Shown here in pieces: positions 47,975-58,739 of a DNA stretch of 64,000 nt; the first letter of the stretch is position 1, and every line of letters starts with the position of its first letter. Source of the stretch: Sacculina carcini (Eukaryota; Arthropoda; Thecostraca; Sacculinidae). The DNA is taken from assembly GCA_916048095.2 (NCBI GenBank), contig OU696574.1:7618087-7682086 (forward strand), read 5' to 3'. Position numbers and translations under genes: made by a program. The notes below the pieces were generated by a model, which worked only from the letters and a program-made list of their open reading frames with translations, ran no database searches and was not told the origin of the DNA.

Positions 47975-48388
47975 TACATACAAGACGTGACTGATTCACG
48001 GACAAGACTGACCGTCAAACAGCGATTGGGAAACAAGAAATACTAGATATGAGGAAACTAGATAACGAGATATACGGCGGCGGTGGACGCATTTGACACA
48101 TACGTTTTGTAAATCCGCGTGGCAAACATAGGTGATGAGTGCGCGTGGTCATTCACCACTGCCATTGGTGTGGCCGTGTCGATTGGTGTGCCCATTAACG
48201 CAGGTGTGATTGCGTGCTTGCCCTTCTAGATTTTTTCTGGCTGGGTTTTTGGGTCTCGCTTGGGTTCACGTGCTAACTAAACTCACGCTAACTAAACATA
48301 CCGCATGGTGGTAATAGTGCTTGCACTCATCCCATGTCACCAGATTTGCGTGTAGTTATAATACGGTTAGTGTGAGTGTGCGTGGTAC

Positions 48389-48628
48389 CTGGAGCGACAG
48401 CATTGGAGGCGGGCGACGGCACTTGGAGACCCAATTGCTCGAGGTCGTCGCGCGTCAGACTGCGACCAGTGGGCCTGGCGGCAGACACCGACGCCGCCAC
48501 ACCGCCTCCCACTGTGTCAGATGAGGCGAGCAAGGCTTGTTGTTGCTGTTGTTGTTGTTGTTGCTGCACGACGATAGAACGTCTCAGCTCGTGACGCACA
48601 AACTCAGAACCTCCGCCGACGCCACTCA
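48389..48628 (-). CDS. NCOA: p160 coactivator, penultimate exon (FVRHELR and poly-Gln)
   Basis: Acceptor tctcccgcag before 48628; donor CCAG|GTACC at 48388. It encodes SGVGGGSEFVRHELRRS, a run of ten Gln, and LTRDDLEQLGLQVPSP. The EFVR-x-ELR block followed by an L-x-x-x-D-L-x-x-L-G-L segment is characteristic, as far as I recall, of the C-terminal region of insect and other invertebrate taiman/NCOA proteins, and is the strongest family evidence here. Length 240 nt, phases 1/1. Confidence 0.85.
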
Positions 48629-48676
48629 CTGCGGGAGAAACGGAACTCGCGCAAGACACGCCCACTACACCTACAA

Positions 48677-48711
<35 letters not shown>

Positions 48712-49208
48712 CACTTCATTGATTGCAGAGCGCGAAAACACAGCGAGTGCAAAATATCGCACAGTGAGTAGATGTACACACATGGACACGTGTACTTCAC
48801 AGACATAATCATCACCAGCATATGTGCTTTCTTAAAGAACGTTGCACATTTAACAAATTTACCACGCACGTCTACCGCAACGACAGATCCAACAAAAAAA
48901 CTACCAGCCAGTGATAATGCCGCCAACATACAGCCACTCGACTAGAAAATGTCCAGTGCGCACAACACACTCATATCTGGTGATTTTAGCAGGCTGTAAA
49001 TGAGTGTACGAATATCATCCACTCATCTACTGCAATAGATACACACACACACAAACAAACATGCATAAACAAGCATGCGCATACACACAAACACACAGTC
49101 ATGCTTATATCTACCGCATACGCTCGTACACATGCATGTCTAACGAATCGGATAAGACCAACAAGAAAAGCCAGAGAGAGAGAGAGAGAGAAAGTGAGTC
49201 ACACTGAC

Positions 49209-49538
49209 CGCTCGTTTGCTGAACGCTGTCATCGACACACAACAAACCATTGTTGAACATCATTTGTTGTTGTTGTTGTTGTTGTGTGGGTCGGTGTTCG
49301 GTGTGGGGCGGATGTTGCACATAGCGCTGGCACTCTGCAGCGGCCGGCCGGTGTATCGTCTGATGATGCTGCTGCTGCTGCTGGTGATAGTGGTAGCGAC
49401 CGGACATGATTTGCTGGGTGTAACTGGACACATCACATGCGGCCGACACGGATTGCTGGGCAAACTGTGGAGGAGGGCCGGCGGAAAAAGCGCGAGCCGC
49501 CGTGGCCGCGTAATGCGGGTGAAACGCCCGCGCGTCGC
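49209..49538 (-). CDS. NCOA: p160 coactivator exon, Gln/His-rich
   Basis: Acceptor gtattggcag before 49538, with no other AG in the ~80 bp pyrimidine-rich stretch upstream; donor AGCG|GTCAG at 49208. It encodes DARAFHPHYAATAARAFSAG, a FAQQSVSAACDVSSYTQQIM segment, two Gln/His runs and a poly-Gln before MMFNNGLLCVDDSVQQTS. Low-complexity activation-domain composition. Phases 1/1. Confidence 0.75.
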
Positions 49539-50223
49539 CTGCCAATACACGCGGCCAGGCCGGCGGTGACAGTAGGAGCGAGCGGCACGACACGGTGCAG
49601 GGCAACGCAGGGGAAGAAGTGCAATAGATACATTAACAGAACCAGAATGCACCGCCATACGAGCGGCAACAGCAAGGCATTCCACTACCAATAGGACATA
49701 CACCAGGGATCACCAGTACAGCACGACAATACACACACACACACACACACATTCACACACACCAGGATGCACTAGACAGCGAAGAACACAGCACATGGTC
49801 GTTCAGAAAGGCGCGTAGTAGCGCACAGTAAGGCTGTAGCAGATTGGACGGCAAACAGAAATGTCTTGTCCAGCGATCGACAAAAAGACTGCGTGTTACA
49901 AGAAGTGTGAGCCGTAGAAATGAAATATGATAATAGAAGAGAGATTATGTGAAATCACACACTACCGACTGCAAACCAGAGTCACCAGTAGCTACCACCA
50001 GGACGCAAACGAAAACGAAACACCAAGAAATCAGAAACAACACCCAGAATGGCAAACGAAATCACGGATAGAGAAATGTGGATGCACTGTGTACAACTAC
50101 ATCAACCACCGAGAAAATCCTAGAAAAGACATGGTAGGTAAATCAACCCCAACCTCCAGCCAAACCAAATCGGACACGAAGAGGATGTGGAACAGTCACA
50201 ACTGAGAGTAGAACAACTCTAAC

Positions 50224-50458
50224 CCGACAATGAAACGGCAGCCGAATTGCCGTTTCTCTGTGCAGTCAGCATTTGCTGCTGAAGAAACAACTGTTGTTGA
50301 TGTTGTTGGTGATGTTGTTGTTGATGTTGTTGGTGATGTTGTTGGTGATGTTGTTGTTGATGTTGTTGGTGATGTTGTGTTGGAGTGACAGCTCGCAGCG
50401 CAGTAACTCCGTTACGCTGGTGAAGCTGATAGCCTTGAGCTCGCGTGTCGTATGAACC
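50224..50458 (-). CDS. NCOA: p160 coactivator exon, (HQQ)n repeat
   Basis: Acceptor actcggtcag before 50458 (TG tract 10 bp upstream); donor TCGG|GTTAG at 50223. It encodes GSYDTRAQGYQLHQRNGV, then a 36-residue His-Gln-Gln repeat, then LFLQQQMLTAQRNGNSAAVS. The repeat DNA is a caacatcaccaa-type trinucleotide array, so its length may vary. Phases 0/1. Confidence 0.75.
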
Positions 50459-50514
50459 CTGACCGAGTACACACACACACACATACACACATACATACAT
50501 ATAATCAATTAGAC

Positions 50515-50875
50515 CAGTGGTTCTCAACCTTATTCAATGTTCGCATCCTTTTTGAAATCAGTAGTCAGTTCTCGCACCCCCTGAATTTTTCTAGCTATAT
50601 CAAAACGATCAAATTAAAAACGACGTAATAACACAACTTTCAACATCAACATATCAACATACTCATAATCAACATCTAATTCTTTCAGCTCTAATCAACA
50701 TGCAATCATATAGCTTAAAATTCCTCAAATATGACTGAGCGAAACGTTTTACGATGTAAATATAATGCATAGATAAAGACATATATTCTTGAATTTTTCA
50801 CACGAGTCCTCGTACCCCTTAGTATTCAGGCCCGCACTTCCTAGTGGTGCAATCACGTCCAGTTAAGAACCTCTG
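50515..50875. mobile_element. hAT-type MITE (361 bp) in a p160 intron, perfect 8-bp target duplication
   Basis: The ends cagtggttctcaacct (50515) and agttaagaacctctg (to 50875) are inverted repeats of the Charlie-like hAT type. aattagac is duplicated at 50507-50514 and 50876-50883. Non-coding. Confidence 0.93.
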
Positions 50876-51010
50876 AATTAGACAAACATACAGGCGACCA
50901 GTGACTGTTTTGTCTTGAGAAGTAATGCCAGTCCTTATAATAACATTACGCACATACACAGAACCTATACACAACCAATAGACACGCAAACACTCGTATA
51001 GACCACTAAC

Positions 51011-51382
51011 CGACAGTTGTGCGTTCAGTTCGGGATTCTGTTGCTGCAGCTTGCCGACGAGCAGAGCGCGATTGTGCGTGGCGGCCGCGATTGCCGCCGC
51101 AGCCGCCATCGACGCCGGCGAAGGAGTGGCCATCTGCTGCTGCCTATTGACAGATACGCTGGCTGGCGCCGGAGACACGACACCGCCGCCGCCGCCGCCG
51201 GCGCGAGGCGACATTTGACTGACGGACGCCGGAAAGCCGGGACTGCAGGGCGAGCCGACGGCTGGCGCCGGTGACATTTGCACGTGCGGCAGATGGGACT
51301 GGTGCGGCGGAGGAGGCGGTGCTAGCGGCGAGGCAACCATGGCCGCCGTGCTCGAGTAGCCGGGACTGAACTGGCTGTCCAA
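51011..51382 (-). CDS. NCOA: p160 coactivator exon, Ser/Pro-rich, with QNPELNAQLS
   Basis: Acceptor tgtgtacag before 51382; donor CTGTCG|GTTAG at 51010. The exon encodes LDSQFSPGYSSTAAMVASPL, a proline run, SPCSPGFPASVSQMSPRAGG, an Ala-rich helix and ALLVGKLQQQNPELNAQLS. Repeated S-P-x-x-S-P-G blocks next to a Q-N-P-x-L-N-A-Q-L motif fit the C-terminal half of p160 coactivators. 372 nt, phases 0/0. Confidence 0.8.
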
Positions 51383-51985
51383 CTGTACACAACACACACA
51401 ACTACAACGTCATACACAGTACACATAGTAAAATATAGCTATACACATAGTGTTGCTCACTAATGCATTATTGAGTATATTTGATTAAATATTACGGTAA
51501 ATGGAGGTCAATTAAGCACAGCCATTTCACTCATTCCTGTAAGGACAAATAGGTGAATGACACGCTCACACACACGTGTGTTAATCAACGAGCGATGTCT
51601 GAAGCGTTCATACCGTATTATACTATCCCCGATCTAATTCGATTATTGTGCTTTTTCGTTGTCTATAAACTGTTCTTCCTTCAAAAGCGCCACATTTGTG
51701 AGCCTTTTCGATACAAGAACACCGCTTTGTAAGGCCACGAATAAATTCTCCTCTCTCCCATAGTCCTTGTGTGTGATATCACCTATAATAATACAGCTAG
51801 CAGTAAGAGCAACTCGGCATGTTATTAGGCTGACACCACAACCACCGGCCACCTATCCAAACACCATACTTTAATGTGTGCTAAATTCAACTTCCCCATT
51901 TTATCGTACAATTGTTGAAATTCGACTACATACTGAACAAACCACGTATTTGTGGAACACTGTTGATAAGCAAACATAAACACAC

Positions 51986-52263
51986 CTGCTGCTGTTGAGG
52001 GGGATGTTGTTGTTGTTGTTGTTGTTGTTGTACAGCCACGTTGGGCGGCGTAACATTGAGAAGCGCATCGATACTGCGTGCCATGCCCGCACCACCGCCC
52101 GTCCCCAACAAGCCGTGATCTCCACCACCAATGACCACGCCGGCGCCGCTGTTAACAACGCTGCTATTATTGTTATTGTGGATTGTTTGCTGTCGTTTCT
52201 GTTGCTCCAACAGTCGCTGTCGCTCGGCTATCTGCTGACTGCTGAGATAATTGTGACCGACAG
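51986..52263 (-). CDS. NCOA: p160 coactivator exon, ERQRLLEQQKRQQ and IDALL region
   Basis: Acceptor gtgctgacag before 52263, directly after a 38-bp TG tract; donor CAGCAG|GTGTG at 51985. It encodes VGHNYLSSQQIAERQRLLEQ, then a Gly-rich stretch, then MARSIDALLNVTPPNVAVQ and a Gln run. The I-D-x-L-L-N...P-N-V segment following a Q-rich R-Q-R-L-L-x-Q-Q helix matches what I recall of taiman-type proteins. Phases 1/0. Confidence 0.8.
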
Positions 52264-52267
52264 CTGT

Positions 52268-52310
<43 letters not shown>

Positions 52311-52323
52311 AGTAAATTACCAT

Positions 52324-52560
52324 CTAGGTTCTCAACATTTTTTGGCAGCGACCCAAAATGTCGCACAAATCAAGCATCGCGGCCCAAGTCTACTTTTGTA
52401 TACCGTTTGTTTTTATATGTAATGATTATGTTTTTAATCATAATTCAATTTGATCAGGGTCTATTTAGAATTCCAAGACTAGGCATCATATATTATATTT
52501 TTACTTCAGATGATTATAATATATATTCGGTGGCAGAGTAATTATTGTCTACGAACATTG
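52324..52560. mobile_element. Possible hAT terminus fragment in a p160 intron
   Basis: ctaggttctcaacatttttt followed by ggcagcgacccaaaatgtcg is the typical outer and subterminal sequence of Charlie-like hAT elements. The other end is not identified. Confidence 0.4.
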
Positions 52561-52925
52561 ATAAGAGAAAGACAAACACACGCATGCTCGCACCAATAAT
52601 AAAACACCTATACGAATTTTTATTTGTGCAAGTATGCAAACTATTTTGTTTGCCAATCAAGACCACAAATTAATTACTGGCTTGAACAGAAAACTGAACA
52701 CCACACAAGGACGAGTATAATAAAATAGCAGCACTTGATTTTGCAACAATCTGCATTTGCATACATGCCTGTGTGTAAGAGCATTACAATACGCGAGCTG
52801 TGGTATGCTTGTGCATGTGTATATCTGAATATCTGAGTGTATACAATATGTGAGACCATATGTGTGCCTGTGTGTGTGCGCATGTGTATGTCAGCATGTG
52901 TGTGTGTACATGTGCGTTGGGGCAC

Positions 52926-53103
52926 CTGAATGCAGTGGAATTTGCGAGCGAATCAGGTTGATCTGCGACGTAATACCGCCGACCTGTTGGTGTTGCTGCT
53001 GCGGCTGCGAACACACGCGGGCCGCCGCTGGTACGGCCATATAGGACGGAGGTTGAACACCAGACGGGGCACACGAACCGGCCAACGGACCAGCAGCACA
53101 ATT
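52926..53103 (-). CDS. NCOA: p160 coactivator exon
   Basis: Acceptor gactgcgtgcag before 53103; donor TTCAG|GTGCC at 52925. It encodes NCAAGPLAGSCAPSGVQPPS, then YMAVPAAARV, a short Gln run and GGITSQINLIRSQIPLHS. 178 nt, phases 0/1, compatible with both neighbours. No separate domain is recognised. Confidence 0.7.
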
Positions 53104-53290
53104 CTGCACGCAGTCACATATATGCGTGTGTATTGGTGTGTATGTGCGTGTGTCAACACACACACGTGTGTCTCGCGGTTTCCCATTCTCATGGGACCGG
53201 CCGTAGGATAGGATATTAATGGATGGATGAAGGAAGTGGCAAAAAAAAACACACACACACACACACACACACATGGACAAGGACACACAC

Positions 53291-53326
53291 CTGTCGTCTG
53301 AGTGCTCGTATTTCGTTGGCTGTTTG
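53291..53326 (-). CDS. NCOA: p160 coactivator 36-nt microexon
   Basis: Twelve residues, QTANEIRALRRQ. A long pyrimidine tract (cactcccacctctctcccct and onward) leads to the acceptor cttccag before 53326; donor CGACAG|GTGTG at 53290 opens into TG-rich DNA. It is the only start in this frame that gives phase 0 on both sides, as required by the neighbours at 54621 and 53103. An open His/Gly-rich frame continues upstream to 53640, but no compatible acceptor was found for it. Confidence 0.6.
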
Positions 53327-53854
53327 CTGGAAGCTGGGCAGAGGAGGGGAGAGAGGTGGGAGTGGAGATGGACGGGCAATGGGACGCCAACCTCGGCGTG
53401 AGCGACCGACACACGCCGCACCACGCCGCTCACCACCCATGTTGCCACAATGGTGACGTGGTTGAGTGGGGCCGGCGCCTGACTCGGTTGATAAGAACCA
53501 CGGACGTTGGAGGGAATGATGAGGATGATGATGGGGATGATGAAGTTGTGACGACATCAGCAAGCGGCCGCCACCGCAGCCGCCATCATAATAATCATGG
53601 TATGACGTGAACGCAGTCGCTTCGCACGCAGTCACACAGACATACATATCGATCGGTTGATCAACTGGATCGCCACTATCAGTGATCTGATCACCGACAG
53701 AGGATCACACAATGATCACACATCACAGGAAGCACACGCACACACGCTCATCAAGGATCAAGGTGAAAATGAAAGTGGTCATGGCAAAATGAATAGCTCT
53801 TGAACGACGGCTGATTTCTGCTCAGTCTGTCATAGTTGATGTATACCAGTGTTA

Positions 53855-54181
53855 AAGGTTAAAGACCTAAGTGGCAGCTGCTACACGGGAAGAAGCCGAA
53901 GCTTATGAACACACAGGTGTGTCCCGTGCAGCTCGCTGCCACCGCAGAACCGACTCTCTCCACGATATGGCCCCACAAGGACGAAATACGTATTAGAGAG
54001 GGCCACCTCCCCAGAATGCATGACACAACACATGAATGATATCTGGTACCATCATTTACTACTGGGTGGACAGGGGATGTGGGATTATAGAATTCGCCCA
54101 ATGACATTCTGCTCCGCCGGGTTTCGAACCACGGACCTCCCGCTTGTGAGGCCGGTGTGCTAACCACTACACCACGGAGTC
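53855..54181 (-). mobile_element. tRNA-Val-derived SINE (family B), minus orientation, in a p160 intron
   Basis: The reverse complement starts ggactccgtggtgtagtggt, then tagcacaccggcctcacaag and ggtccgtggttcgaaacccg: a Val-type A box, CAC anticodon region and B box. A ~250-bp unrelated body follows, ending in ttaacctttaacact. It is unrelated to SINE family A, so two SINE families are active in this genome. Confidence 0.82.
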
Positions 54182-54620
54182 CATGGTCTAACAGAGATGC
54201 AAGGAATAACTAATCAAGGACTTAACAGAAAACTAGGAATACATGATAATATAAGGAAAAGTGTAACACAACAAAAACAGCAACATATGGTTGAGAACAA
54301 CCTCAATGAAATGTACATCAGATAGACTCAAATAAACTGTGAAAACAGCACAAAACAAATAAAAACACGCAAGTGAGAAGTATCAGGCATTGGAATCAAG
54401 ACGAAACGAAAAAATGCATTCAAAACTGAGATTTTGCCAACCAACAAAACTATAAGCATTATGTCCACATTAGCAGGAAGCATTTCAAAGAAACACAAAC
54501 GTTGGTTCACCTGATTTTAACGCTAACGTTGAAGCTAATTATGCATATTCGATTAATCATTGAATTCCCAAAAGACCAATCATAAATCATGATTAAATAA
54601 TGAACAGAAAATCAATTCAC

Positions 54621-54835
54621 CCGAGCGGAAGTCAGCGCCGTCGAGACGTTGGTTTCAAACTGGCGTAGTTCGTGTTCTATCCGCGTGATGGCGCTGCGTT
54701 CGCACACACCGCCGCTGCCAATATGGCCGCCGCCGCTGCCGCTGTTAAGACCAGTGCCCGTGCCACTGCTAACAGCACCAGAACCAGCACCACGATCTGC
54801 AGGACTGGCCACTGCACCGCCGGAATCATCGCCCA
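54621..54835 (-). CDS. NCOA: p160 coactivator exon with AITRIEHELRQFE helix
   Basis: Acceptor gtgcttgcag before 54835; donor GCTCGG|GTGAA at 54620. It encodes a Gly/Ser-rich linker (GDDSGGAVASPADRGAGS onward) and then SAITRIEHELRQFETNVSTA. The A-I-x-x-I-x-x-x-L-x-x-F-E helix is a plausible conserved p160 block downstream of the receptor boxes. 215 nt, phases 1/0. Confidence 0.75.
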
Positions 54836-54999
54836 CTGCAAGCACAATATGACACACACACACACACACAAGAACGCACACATAAAACACACAGACAATC
54901 CGAGACTAGCTCACTTAACGTAAACACAATTAGGTGAGTACACACATGGACAAACAGGCTGACACACAAGCTGACACAGGTGAGCACCAAGCTACGCAC

Positions 55000-55137
55000 G
55001 TTGTCTGTCGAGCGTGATGATGTAGTCTAGAATATGGTCCAGCTCGGTGGAATCACCGTCTGTCACTGCCGATGTGGCAGGCGTCGCAGACGACGAGCGA
55101 GCGCCGAGAACAGTGGCCGTCATGCTCGAGCCTACGC
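55000..55137 (-). CDS. NCOA: p160 coactivator exon with ELDHILDYIITL
   Basis: Acceptor gtctggcag before 55137, preceded by TG (55141-55168) and then TA (55169-55210) tracts; donor ACAAC|GTGCG at 55000/54999. It encodes VGSSMTATVLGARSSSATPA and TDGDSTELDHILDYIITLDR. The acidic E-L-D-x-I-L-D-x-(V/I)-I helix resembles conserved acidic helices of p160 proteins. 138 nt, phases 1/1. Confidence 0.75.
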
Positions 55138-55144
55138 CTGCCAG

Positions 55145-55212
<68 letters not shown>

Positions 55213-56074
55213 TCGTATATATACGCACACAGAGCACGACAGTATAAAGTCATAACAAAGCAGTACGGAAAAGAGTGGGAAAAAGTGACGAAGAGGAAGG
55301 AAGACGGTGTACCGTGCATCCCGGCCATTAAGCCTCATTCAGGCGTTAAATACTAGATGTTTAGTAGCACGGTCCAACAGGCCCACCCATATTTTGAATT
55401 TTACTCTGGTAGTATTATTCAAATGTTCCGTTTGTTCCACATATAAAATATGTTGGAAAATTCCGTTCTTGCCTATCACGTACGTGTTAATTCACAATTT
55501 GCATCAAACTATTGCACACATTTGTACTTTATCAACATTGATATAATTCATACTATTATGAAGCTTAAATAAAATTTAGGATTAAAATATGGGTTTAATA
55601 TCCGGCACCTACGATACCCAGATGAGATAAATGATAATATAATAAACGAGATAGAGCAGAACGGAAAAACAGATAGTGAAGACATACAAACGACATAGTA
55701 ATACAAGATGCACAAACACTAGGCAGTGATAGTATATGTGAAAATCCCCTGTTTACAGAGCTATGTGGGTGCATTGAAAGACGTACATAACAAATAGAAC
55801 AGCCAAGAACATCGAAACCATCTATATCTGGGATGTGAACCCCGCTTCCAGCTCTCCAAAGTCCAACTATCCTCAGATGTCATCCAGGATGCATTATGGG
55901 ATTTCTTGGAATGCATGAGAACAGGTAGGCGTTAAGGGCCAAACTCTAGAAAACATCCAAATTGACGGCATTTGCCCTGATGTTGGCACCGGCGCTGTGA
56001 TGCACCACAGTGCCTGCTGTACACAGTCCCAGTTGCGACCCCGACATACAGAAACAGGCAGGGCCGACACTAAC

Positions 56075-56414
56075 CATTGCCACACTGGACGGCCGACGTG
56101 ACACGGTCTGACATTCTCTGCAGCTGTTGTTGACGTCGCTGATGTTGCTGAAGATGATGATGAAGCTGCTGCTGCTGTTGATGGTGTTGAACAGCGGGTC
56201 GTGCCGGTCCTAGCAGCATCATAGGATCACCGGTCTCGGTGGCCACAAGTTGATGCTGCTGATGTTGATGAGGGAACGACACAACACCAACACCAGACGT
56301 GGCGGTGACAGTGGTACTGTCCGACGTCTGCGAACACCAGTTCTTCAGCTTCAACATGCGCTCCAGCTCCTTCTTGCTCGGCAGCTTGTTCTGCGGCAAA
56401 TCGGACGGACGCGC
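56075..56414 (-). CDS. NCOA: p160 coactivator exon, KELERMLKLKNW and Gln-rich
   Basis: Acceptor gtgtgcgacag before 56414, at the end of a 24-bp TG tract; donor CAATG|GTTAG at 56074. It encodes ARPSDLPQNKLPSKKELERM, LKLKNWCSQTSDSTTVTAT, MMLLGPARPAVQHH, a Gln/His stretch and RMSDRVTSAVQCGNG. 340 nt, phases 0/1. Confidence 0.75.
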
Positions 56415-56420
56415 CTGTCG

Positions 56421-56452
<32 letters not shown>

Positions 56453-57402
56453 CATAAACATGACCATATACACATATACACACACACACACACATCCACA
56501 CACACACACACATAAACATGACCATATACACATATACACACACACACACACACACATAAACATGACCATATACACATATACACACACACGCACACACAGA
56601 GATACACATGTACATACACGCACAAAAACATGACCATATACGCATATATACACACACAGATATACACATACACACACAAACCTAGCAGTGTAAAAATGGC
56701 AACTATCAGTGTGTACAGCCATCGTTCTACCGGTCGAAGCGCAGACAAACAATAGAAGCTGCCATTACACAGCATGACACCAGTATGGAGTAAATGTACA
56801 GGCTAAATAATAAGTATATGCTCATTACAAAGTATTAATGTTATCAATCATAATAGCATTTATAATGACAGCCCTAATTGAAAGCTATATGCGTATACGG
56901 GACATTGGTACGAACGCATGCGTGAATTATGCGCATTAAATGTCGGTAAGTCGAAAATAAATGTCAGCAAGTCATTAGAAACCCAAATACACGAATTTCG
57001 AATGATAAAAAAACAAATTTGCTCTTCTGGTCGACCTTTAATTGCTCACTTAACAACTCCTCCATTGAAACAATCATTCCATTCATCACCTCCATTCATT
57101 CCCCATAGGATACGCACCACGGCAATACACAAACCAGACAAAAGCAGAGCACTGTATGAGAGAGGATGAGAGCAGAGCACCTGTATTTTGTGAGCATTCA
57201 TTAAAGAGGATGAGCGCAAAGCTTCAATTTCGCTAGGTTAGGTTGGGGTAGATTATAGTTGTCAATCTGGCGCTAGTTACATTATATGCCGCGTATTCAA
57301 GCGAGCACCAGTATGTCAGTGTGTCATGCTGCTGATATCTCTCGGCTGAATTCCTCATTCCTCCGGGGGAAGAAACGCGTATGATATGAGGGACTACAGT
57401 AC

Positions 57403-57555
57403 CTGCACGCTGGGCGACTGCGAGTTGGGCCGGCGCTCGAGCAGATCGGACAACATGCGATTGCCCGACACAGTGCCGATGCCAGCGCCACCTAGTGTAC
57501 ACTCTGCCGCCACGACCACACCGCCACCGCTGGGGAACTGCATCGACCGCTTGCT
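57403..57555 (-). CDS. NCOA: p160 coactivator exon with receptor box LSDLL
   Basis: Acceptor acgacacag before 57555; donor GTGCAG|GTACT at 57402. It encodes SKRSMQFPSGGGVVVAAEC, then VSGNRMLSDLLERRPNSQS. LSDLL at exon residues 35-39 is an LXXLL nuclear-receptor interaction box, the third in transcript order. 153 nt, phases 0/0. Confidence 0.8.
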
Positions 57556-57689
57556 CTGTGTCGTACACACACAAACATTCAGAAAATATAGCACAACAAA
57601 CAGTGTGCAAAACAAAGCCAGATCAACAAACACACACAAACATATTAAAAAAAACATTTACAGAAACATTTACAAAAACATATTAAAAA

Positions 57690-58065
57690 ACTGGAGAGGG
57701 TACAGATATCAGCCACAAAAATATTAGGAAGCATCAAACATTTGGCATATTTCGACATACTACAAAAGTTAGGTTTGACAACGCTAGAAGAAAGAAGAGT
57801 TAGAGGGGATTTAATCTCAGTTTATAGATGTCTTACGGGGAAGGATAAAATGGAAAATCGAAAGTTGTTTCAATTCTCAAAATCTAATAGGAATCACAGT
57901 TTTTGGCCTACAAAAACGCAGGATTAAAAAGGACATCCAAAAATATTTTTTCCCAAATAGAGCAGTAGATAGATGGAATAGGTTGCCAAGCGACGTAGTA
58001 CAACAGCCAACGACACAACTGTTTAAGAAGACATATGACAGCTGGCAGGCGGGAGTCACGAGCCT
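57690..58065 (+). pseudogene. LINE reverse transcriptase C-terminal fragment in a p160 intron
   Basis: The plus strand gives LERVQISATKILGSIKHLAY, then LGLTTLEERRVRGDLISVYR, a stop, then (next frame) FFPNRAVDRWNRLPSDVVQ and FKKTYDSW. This is the familiar end of CR1-type LINE ORF2. It is a short 5'-truncated, frameshifted copy, antisense to the host gene. Confidence 0.88.
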
Positions 58066-58098
58066 CTGACTCATTCCTTCGAAGACAACTAGTAAGAA

Positions 58099-58177
<79 letters not shown>

Positions 58178-58179
<2 letters not shown>

Positions 58180-58454
58180 GTTTGGGCTGGCAGTCTGGGT
58201 CGAGCGAGGCTGGTACGGAGGGGCAGACGCTCGACTCGTCGTAGATGGGCCGCTTTCTGTCGGCGCTCTGGTGCTGCTGCTGATGGGGGTGATGGGGGTG
58301 ATGATGGGGGTGTGTGAAGCGGCGCTGGTCAGCGGTCAGTGATGATGAGGACAGTGATGACGGCACGGCGGCACATGATGACAAGTCGAAATTGACGTCG
58401 GCCACCGATGATGATGAACAAGACTCGACTGCCACCAACGCAGGCGACAACGTA
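58178..58454 (-). CDS. NCOA: p160 coactivator exon between receptor boxes 2 and 3
   Basis: The acceptor tgtatgtgtag before 58454 sits at the end of a TG tract (58459-58506). The donor AAACAG|GTGTG at 58177 is itself the first unit of a 76-bp TG tract (58102-58177). It encodes LSPALVAVESCSSSSVADVN, a Ser-rich segment, a His/Gln stretch and DRKRPIYDESSVCPSVPASL. The start at 58454 is chosen over a later AG (58428) because only it fits the phase of the previous exon (2). 277 nt, phases 2/0. Confidence 0.75.
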
Positions 58455-58455
58455 C

Positions 58456-58510
<55 letters not shown>

Positions 58511-58739
58511 GAGGACCACAAAAATGGATCGGAAAAGATGGATAGCTTGGAGTGAAATGGATCAAAGAGGACATAATATGAAACTGAAAAAACAAAATGC
58601 CGACTGAAAATCAAACAGAACAGTCTACCTTATAGGAGCATAGCAAAGTGTAAAAGTTGAGACAGCGAAATAGTACAAACGAGAACAATTCAATGGTTCA
58701 AAGAAAGACCGGACTAATCATGATTTAGAGACGGGACAG

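Noticed and set aside
49927-50205. Plus-strand 92-residue frame in the p160 intron
   Set aside because: Hydrophilic and unrecognised, antisense to the host gene, with no splice or start support.
53330-53640. Long His/Gly-rich frame as a p160 exon
   Set aside because: No acceptor or donor combination fits the phases of the neighbouring exons, whereas the 36-nt microexon does. An alternative isoform remains possible.
54110-54181. Functional tRNA-Val gene
   Set aside because: The head resembles tRNA-Val (CAC), but it continues into a SINE body without a terminator at the tRNA 3' end.
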